A stretch of 64,000 nucleotides of DNA, from assembly GCF_016808335.1 (NCBI RefSeq), contig NC_053149.1, positions 58,767,922 to 58,831,921 of the forward strand, written 5' to 3'. Positions 58,011 to 64,000 of the stretch are shown one piece after another (positions within the stretch are counted from its first letter, which is position 1; each line of letters opens with the position of its first letter). The stretch comes from Panicum virgatum (Eukaryota > Streptophyta > Magnoliopsida > Poales > Poaceae). Both the position numbers and the translations under genes were made by a program. The notes under the pieces were generated by a model that saw only the letters and a list, made by a program, of their open reading frames with translations, did not search any database and was not told the origin of the DNA.

Positions 58011-58702
58011 ATGGCTGACAATGGATGAAGTGGCGGAATCTGCCACGCAGAGCCCGGCCTTCCTAAGTTATTGCTACTCAGCCCGGAACGTGTCGGAGTT
58101 GTGGACCCACCAGAATACGTATACCGGGAGTATGACTCCAGGGGCACTCTTCGGTGCGACATGATGATCTTCGTGGGAAAAAACACCCGCTATCCTGACG
58201 TGGAACCCTGGTTCATCTCCACCACTAGCTTTCGCTTCCCTGACACCTACCGAAAGGCCGCCCGAAAAGCCCTGCGACGTCTGCGTGTGGCCTACAAGCA
58301 TCATCTTCAAGAGGACGCTCATGGATTGCCCGGATGAGAGGACTCGGGAGAGAAGAAGAAGACATAGAAGATATGGTCTCCCACCTATCCATCTACCTCA
58401 CCGGCCTGGATGAACTCTACCGCGAACAGGTAGAACAACTGAAGCACCAAATCCGCAGGGCAGAAAAGACAATCCAAGAAATGGAAGAACAACGGACCAG
58501 AGCCGTACGAGCCGAGTATTCCCTAGCCACTCTCCAAGCCCAATGGCAAGACCACGAGGCTCACAGAGGTGTAGGTGGGTGGATAGAAGAAGAATCCGAA
58601 GAAACCCATTGGGATAGGGGTACTCAGACCAAAGATGATGTGATGGAGCAATGTCTTCCACCAAAGAAACGTCCTATCTGGATCGAGAAAGAGTCCCCAT
58701 GA
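58011..58702 (+). pseudogene. Gypsy-like leader ORF 1 (uncharacterised conserved domain), broken
   Basis: Starts at the ATG at 58011, right after a CTGTTCCAG acceptor. It has a TGA at 58026, then reads PPEYVYREYDSRGTLRCDMM, RYPDVEPWFISTT and FRFPDTYRKAARKALRRL. A frame change near 58320 leads into RMRGLGREEEDIEDMVSHLS and a coiled-coil tail (EQVEQLKHQIRRAEKTIQEM). I do not know the function. It is paralogous to the next ORF. Confidence 0.65.
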
Positions 58703-58853
58703 GAGGAGAGTAGCACACCTAAGCTAGAGCCTCTATCATAATAATCGTGTATCCATGGAATGTGTACCCCATCATGTTGTAATAATAAGTACCATCTATC
58801 CTCTTTGTACCCAAATATTTGTGTAAGTTTGTTCACCCTATCTTTATTTTCAT

Positions 58854-59491
58854 ATGGCTGAGGAAGGATGGACCCAGGGCAATTGCCAAGCTGCGCCTGC
58901 TTCCCCAGCCTCTTAATCCATGCCCTGGAAAGTCTTGGCATTATGAAATGCCCAAGGTACTATAGCAGAGAGTACGAGCACCATGATACCCTCCCATGCA
59001 GGGTGATCCTGGTCATCGCCAGAAGTGACCGCTACCCCGAGATCCAGCCATGGCGAGTGACCGCCACAGGGTTTAGGCACCAAGACACCTATCCCTTGGC
59101 CGTTAGAAAGGCACTCCGTTATCTGTGCCGGATTTTTGAAGGACACCTCGCCCCCACTCCGATGAGGTTCTTTCCTCCGGCCATCAGAACCCCAGTTTGG
59201 GAAGCTCGTATGAGAAGCCTGGAACGGCGCCGCCATGAAGAATACCCCCTGTACCAAGTGGCTACCTACCTAGCCTCCTTGGATCAGCTCTTTGACGAGC
59301 AAGCCAGCATCTTGAGGGAGCAGACCCATCGAGCCGAGCAAGCAGAGCTCGCGGTAAGACTGCAACAGATCCGGGCAGCCCAAGCCGAGGCAAGAGCCGC
59401 AGCCGCGGTCAGCAGCGAAGCGGTGGCCCAGGAGAGCCTCAGGCAGGCCCGAGACCAGCGTATGCAAGAATGGACCAGAAGTGGAATGTGA
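58854..59491 (+). pseudogene. Gypsy-like leader ORF 2, paralogue of ORF 1
   Basis: The ATG at 58854 opens MAEEGWTQGNCQAA, then a frame change occurs near 58915. The rest is open to 59491: CPRYYSREYEHHDTLPCR, RYPEIQPWRVTATGFRHQDT, AVRKALRYLCRIFEGHL, PTPMRFFPP, and an Ala/Gln/Arg-rich coiled coil. Alignment by eye with ORF 1 shows the same order YxREY - RYPxxxPW - GFRxxDTY - RKALRxL - coiled coil. This indicates tandem duplication. No catalytic motif was recognised. Confidence 0.65.
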
Positions 59492-59509
59492 TGAGGACAT
59501 CGCCACGCT

Positions 59510-60243
59510 TCAAGATGGCAACGGGTGAAATCTGCATGGATATGGACTTGATAAACCCACACCCGCGAGCCAAAATCCGTGCCCGCACCAGCGTTCGTAA
59601 TCCGCAACGGGCATAAAACAATACCCATACCCGCTGCCCGCGGATATCCGCATGCCCGCGGGCACACCCGCGCCCGTGCAGGAGGTTCTGGTCCTCGGCT
59701 CCTAGCGTCGGCGGCCATAGGGGGAGCGGCGGCCGGAGGGGGCCCGGCGGAGCGGCAGCCGGAGAGGAAGCGCCGACCGGAGGGAGCTTGGCCGCCTGGG
59801 CAAGGGACGCCTGCAGGGGAACGCCGAGCCACCGACCGTAGGGGATCTCGCCGCCGAGATGTCGAGCCCGCAAGGGACAGCGGCAGCCGGAGCCCAGAGG
59901 GGGAGGCGGGGAGCGGTGCGCCGGTGCCTTGGGGAGGCTGAGCGCGGAGCGCCCGAGCGGATGGGATTGGGGGCGCTTGGTTTGCGTGGGCGGCAGCTGG
60001 GTCTGGGAGTGGAGCGATGGACGCGGGAGAGCAAACCCTAGAAGTTGTTTTATATCCACATGTCAGCGGATTTGTGGGTTTGCAGGTTCAGGTATCAAAT
60101 TTTGAAATCCGTTAGCAAATACCCGTTGGGTTTGAAGTTGTACCTGCACCCGTGCTCGCGAGTACAAACCTAAACCCGAATCCGCGCCCAACGGGTTCGG
60201 TATCCGTGGATTTACAGGTTTTCTGTACCCATTGCCATCTTGA
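59510..60243. mobile_element. hAT-type element
   Basis: 734 bp, TCAAGATGGCAACGGGT to ACCCATTGCCATCTTGA, with an exact 8 bp duplication GCCACGCT (59502-59509 and 60244-60251). Subterminal ACCCGC/GCGGGT words are repeated on both sides. The GC-rich core (59640-60040) has no transposase. Confidence 0.9.
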
Positions 60244-60251
60244 GCCACGCT

Positions 60252-61564
60252 GGACATGCACGAACCGGCCTCATCTCAAGTTACAAGTCAACTCCAACTC
60301 GGTTTTCACGTTCATCTCGGATTCAACCAACACCCCTGCACGGTTTCGGCGATATCTCCCTCATACGGAGTCGGAATGAGGTGATCTTGGATGCATTGGA
60401 ATCGTGATGATGAGACGCTACTTTTGGTTCTGGTCCCAGCTCTAGAAGCCTCGTAGATCATTGTGTGACCATGGGAAGGTGCTGCGACACCTGTTTTGGG
60501 TCTTTTTCAGGCTTTGTATCGTGTCGGGCCTTAAACCCAAGTTGTGGGTTCCCCTCTTGGTCGCCCCCAACCCTAGGATGCCCCCTTCTCCTTTAAACTC
60601 AGTAGAGGCCGCTATTTAGACCTGGGTTTTATTTAGTTCTTGTGTTTTCCTTCGAGAAATAGAGATTGATTCGTTGTAACTGTGGCGACAAGTCCTTTTA
60701 CAGTGATCCAGAGCCCTCGTTCTTGATCTCCTCCTTTGTGTCGATTAGTCCTTTGGAATCGAGTTCTCGAACCCCTCTTTGATTCGCTTCATTTATATTT
60801 GCAATATCAGATTGCGTGTTTACATCTTTTTGCTTGTGTTCTTCGATTCGCTTGCAGGAAAAGCCTTCTCGGCGAGGTCAATTAAGTTGTGCTTGGTTGA
60901 TAACCAACGGAGCAGTGGTGTAACGGTTGCTTGACTTCAAATCGTGCTATTTAGAAGCCGGATCGCCAATGTCACACACTCCACCAATGGAATTTACCTC
61001 TACCTCTTGGAAGATCGGGCCTAGTTCTCATAAGAACGCCAGTCCCGACAATTGGGGAAGACCATGTTCTACTCGGGACGCCCATCATAGGATGGGGATC
61101 ACTATTGGGAACCCCACAAGCCCTGCCCGAGTACCCTGAAGGGTCTACTGCCGCCGTTGAAGGAGAAGCTGTTGCGCAACCCCTAGAAAACAGAAACCTA
61201 GAAGACGACGAGTTGTCCGTTCCCCTGAAAGCACGCTCCGCCCCAGAAGAAGGCTCGCCCCGCGAGTAGCTTGTCCCGAAGCCACCCTAGGAGAAGTCAC
61301 CCCAGCGCTTCTAGCTTAAGTTGTACCCTTAAGTGTGACCCTGTACCCAGACGTGTAGTACGCGTTTGGCCTTGTCCCAGTGTGTACCCCCTCTTGCTGT
61401 AATAAAGTTGTGTATGCTTGTTGTTTGCTAGTTTGTGTGCTTGTGGTCAGTCTGTGTGCTTTTCGGCGGAAGGTAGATTCTGTCTTTTCAAAAATATGAA
61501 TTAAACAACTTAAACATCACTTAATCCTAATTCCAATCTCACAAAGACTCTACCCAATCTGCAG
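60252..61564 (+). other. Unexplained interior of the gypsy-like element
   Basis: 60252-60940 is mixed-composition sequence without a recognisable ORF; it could be a further insertion such as a solo LTR. 60950-61280 is GC-richer and may be decayed coding sequence. 61320-61560 looks like a 3' UTR-like or intronic stretch ending in the acceptor CTGCAG before an ATG. Confidence 0.35.
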
Positions 61565-61634
61565 ATGGCTTCCCAAAGCAGTACGAGGGCCTCCCGCAAC
61601 CGGACCCCTGCAGCTGCTGGCGCAAGAGGACAGC
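61565..61634 (+). pseudogene. Probable gag start of the gypsy-like element, cut by a Sirevirus
   Basis: The ATG directly follows CAATCTGCAG and reads MASQSSTRASRNRTPAAAGA, a basic Ser/Arg/Ala-rich beginning as in many plant gypsy gags. After 23 codons the LTR of Sirevirus 2 begins. The continuation lies beyond the window. Confidence 0.5.
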
Positions 61635-63294
61635 TGTAGGATCAAGAACACCGACTAGAGGGGGGGTGAATAGGCGGTTTAAAATCTAAAACCAACAACA
61701 CTAGAGAAATTTAATTAGTAACAAAGGAAAGCCCTATGTCAAGCTATTACAATCTCTAGATAGGTTTGCAACCTAGAGTGACAAGACACGAATCAAGCTC
61801 TAGTAAAGTAAATTGCTCAAAGTAAAGACAAGAATAAAAGAGAGCAAGAGTAGTAACCGAGCTTGACACAAGAATATATCCCGTGGTGTCGATGACTTGC
61901 CGGTCACCCCTAATCCACGTTGAGGTGGATTCCAAGAATCAACCGCTCCTCTATCAAGAACCTCTTGATCTTGAGCCGGCTTGAATCAAGGAACCGCTCC
62001 ACACCTCGATTCCACTAGAGTTGCTCTTCACCACTCCGGTGAGGTGAGCACAAGACCTCTCACAACCGAAATCGGGGCTCCTCAACAATCTCCTTGGAGG
62101 TGCTCCACGAAATCCACTTCTCCAAGCCGTCTAGGGAGCGGCAACTCCCAAGAGTAACAAGTTGATGACGCTTGCTTGAAGTTTCCCTAATGCCACAAAG
62201 CTCAAACTCTTGATGCAATGCACTAGGAAGCTCTCACACTCTTAAAAATGCAATCTCTAAGCAAGTGTGTGTGAGAGAGGGATGCCTTAGCTCTAATGTG
62301 TCAAGAATGCTATCCAAATGGTCAAGAGAGCTTCCCAATGGCCGGGCATTGGGTATATATAGACACCCCTCAAAAAACTAGCCGTTACACTCTTTTCTGC
62401 GAAGTCGCGGACCGTCCGCGTTTCAAAAACCGGACTGTCCGCCGTTATAAACCAGTGAGTCAGAGTGCATTTAATGCATGCCAGAACTAGCCGTTAAGCC
62501 CTGGCGGACCGTCCGCGCCCCAGTGGCGGACCGTCCGCAGTTAAGAGTTCCAACCCACCAGAGACTAACATCGTCTCTGGAACAACTTTGAGATTAGCCT
62601 GCGGACCGTCCGCGCCTCAGGAGCGGACCGTCCGCAGTTTAACTTTTCAGCCCAAACCAGAGAAACAACGTCTCTGGTACAAAAATGAAATACAGTAGCG
62701 GACCGTCCGCCCACCTGGGCCGGACTGTCCGCCAGCCCACCAGAGCCTCTGCAAGCTCTCTGGAACGATCGCGGACTATCTGCCCCTCTGGGCCGGACTG
62801 TCCGCCCCTCTGGGCCGGACTGTCCGCCAGCCCACCAGAGCCTCTGCAAGCTCTCTGGAACGGGCGCGGACTGTCCGCCCCTCAGGTGCGGACTGTCCGC
62901 CGTTACTCAGTGAGCTCTCGAACTTAGTCTTTTTCAAAACTTTTCAAAACGTCGTTAGCCCTCATGCATGCAACTAGACATTTTGAGCAAAATGGCACTA
63001 AAGACCCGTCAAGCATGAGTACACAACCCCTCTTGATAGAACGGCTAACTATCCAACAAATCCGGTCACTTTTCAACCACTAAACGCCTTGTGACCGGTA
63101 AAATACAAAGGCCCTATTTTATACCTTTGCCTTGAGTCCGAGCTTTACTCATCATCTCCAAAATTCCATACGTACACAACCGAATCTCTTTCATCCGTGG
63201 ATCAACCTATACTCATTATCTCAAATGAAATCGTTAATCCACAAACCGTTGTCATTAATTACCAAAACTCGAATTAGGGGCCTAGATGCTTTCA
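61635..63294 (-). repeat. 3' LTR of Sirevirus 2
   Basis: 1660 bp, TGAAAGC...CCTACA on minus. About a dozen palindromic GCGGACNGTCCGC-type modules cluster at 62405-62905. It ends with a GCCTATTCACCCCCCCTC stretch similar to the end of the Sirevirus 1 LTR. Confidence 0.88.
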
Positions 63295-63876
63295 ATCTCC
63301 CCCTTTTTGGTAATTGATGACAACACTAAATTTTGGAGTGATAGAAGTTTTCAAGTCAACTTTATACACTAGGCATAAGGTGGACTTGGAATTGAACTTT
63401 GGAAGAACTTACTCATTTTCTTGAAAAATTTCAGAATATGGTATGAATAAATTTCCCAAGTTCGAAGAGTAGAGAGAACTCCCCCTTGATATGTGCATAT
63501 AAATTTTCATGAATACCAAGCACACATATATATATTTGAAACTTTTGATGGAGTTTTCCCTACAAGTGGAAATCGAGGCATACAAGATACAAGATATATA
63601 TGATATGAACTTTAACATGGTTAGCACAACCTCACAACCACAAGATGAACATAAATAGATAAGAGTAGCACAAACCAACATAGTTCATCACACAATACAA
63701 CCCAAAAGTTCAAATCCAAACACAAGTCTTAAATAGAGATCAAGCAAGACACAAATAGGCATGAGTAGCAAGCGGAAGCCAAAAGCGAATGATCTCCATG
63801 AGATGTCCATGAGCTCCCCCTAGATCCAAGCACTCCAAAGCTTCTTCTCCCCCTTTGGCATCAATTGCCAAGAAAA

Positions 63877-64000
63877 TCAAACGGCTGGTGGAGCAGGTGG
63901 CGGTGGGTAGAACGGCTGGTGCGGGTAGAACTCTGGAGGCGGCACTGGAGCTGGAAACACTGAGTAGAAATGATCAGAAAACCCTGTGAAGGCTGTGCTG
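63877..64000 (-). CDS. C-terminal end of the Sirevirus 2 post-pol ORF (partial)
   Basis: The minus frame ends at TGA 63877-63879 and reads FSDHFYSVFPAPVPPP and FYPHQPFYPPPPAPPAV. The Pro/Tyr-rich tail ends 20-30 bp before a TTGATGCCAAAGGGGGAG motif, just as the Sirevirus 1 ORF ends shortly before TTGATGACAAAGGGGGAG. The upstream part is outside the window. Confidence 0.6.
   Translation of the reverse strand, partial: STAFTGFSDHFYSVFPAPVPPPEFYPHQPFYPPPPAPPAV

Larger units (their letters stand above)
54100..61634 (+). mobile_element. Large gypsy-like LTR retrotransposon, 5' part, nested insertions inside
   Basis: A primer-binding site for initiator tRNA-Met (TGGTATCAAAGCC, from about 57871) marks the end of a very long LTR that probably starts at TGTAACA near 54100. 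Two leader ORFs follow. Then comes a stretch I cannot explain, and then a likely gag start at 61565, where a second Sirevirus interrupts it. The far LTR is outside the window, so the boundary and lineage are inferred. A Cassandra TRIM lies in the LTR and a hAT element in the interior. Confidence 0.6.
61635..64000 (-). mobile_element. Second Sirevirus-type element, minus strand, partial
   Basis: One LTR (61635-63294) and the adjacent 3' interior are inside the window. On minus, the polypurine tract AAAAAGGGGGAGAT precedes the LTR start TGAAAGC, as in Sirevirus 1. The interior begins with the end of a post-pol ORF. The other LTR and target duplication partner are beyond 64000 (left flank ACAGC). 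Confidence 0.88.

Noticed and set aside
62405..62905. CRISPR array
   Set aside because: The repeats are palindromic, irregularly spaced and inside a plant retrotransposon LTR.

Overview
This is a plant nuclear window, almost certainly from a grass and probably a panicoid. The signs are three intron-rich genes, Stowaway and Tourist-like MITEs, two Sirevirus-type copia elements, a Cassandra-type TRIM with 5S rRNA sequence in its LTRs, and GC-rich blocks holding fragments of host genes. Nothing bacterial or organellar was seen. I cannot name the species from sequence alone.

Three host genes could be built with phase-consistent splice junctions. (1) A double-stranded RNA-binding protein on + (1831-11453) has three dsRBDs, one per exon, and an acidic repeat tail. 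Its first intron holds a Mutator-type MITE. Its fourth intron holds an antisense copia element with identical LTRs. (2) A glycoside hydrolase family 3 beta-glucosidase or exo-glucanase on + (30669-34411) has ten coding exons. (3) Transcription factor IIF beta subunit (RAP30) on - (41226-45322) has six exons. A hAT MITE lies in its last intron and a 4.9 kb Mutator-like element sits 135 bp upstream of its start codon.

The rest is layered transposon sequence. 12.3-28.5 kb is a GC-rich block of unknown type holding decayed phytocyanin and BCS1-type AAA-ATPase fragments. It is split by a 12 kb Sirevirus (13000-24989, TSD GAACC) and by a TRIM (27531-28350, TSD GCGGC). 34.7-35.7 kb is a Pack-MULE-like inverted-repeat unit carrying laccase exon pieces. 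45.5-50.4 kb is the Mutator-like element, with a plant mobile domain gene and a transposase lacking its catalytic core. From 54.1 kb to the window end lies a large gypsy-like element with a very long LTR and two paralogous leader ORFs. It was invaded by the Cassandra TRIM, a hAT element and a second, minus-strand Sirevirus that runs off the window.

The observations most worth following are these: dispersed palindromic modules in both Sireviruses, including inside pol; two TRIMs that share an internal region but differ in their LTRs; the duplicated leader ORFs and LTR-encoded acidic ORF of the gypsy-like element; and the MULE carrying a plant mobile domain gene beside the TFIIF beta promoter.
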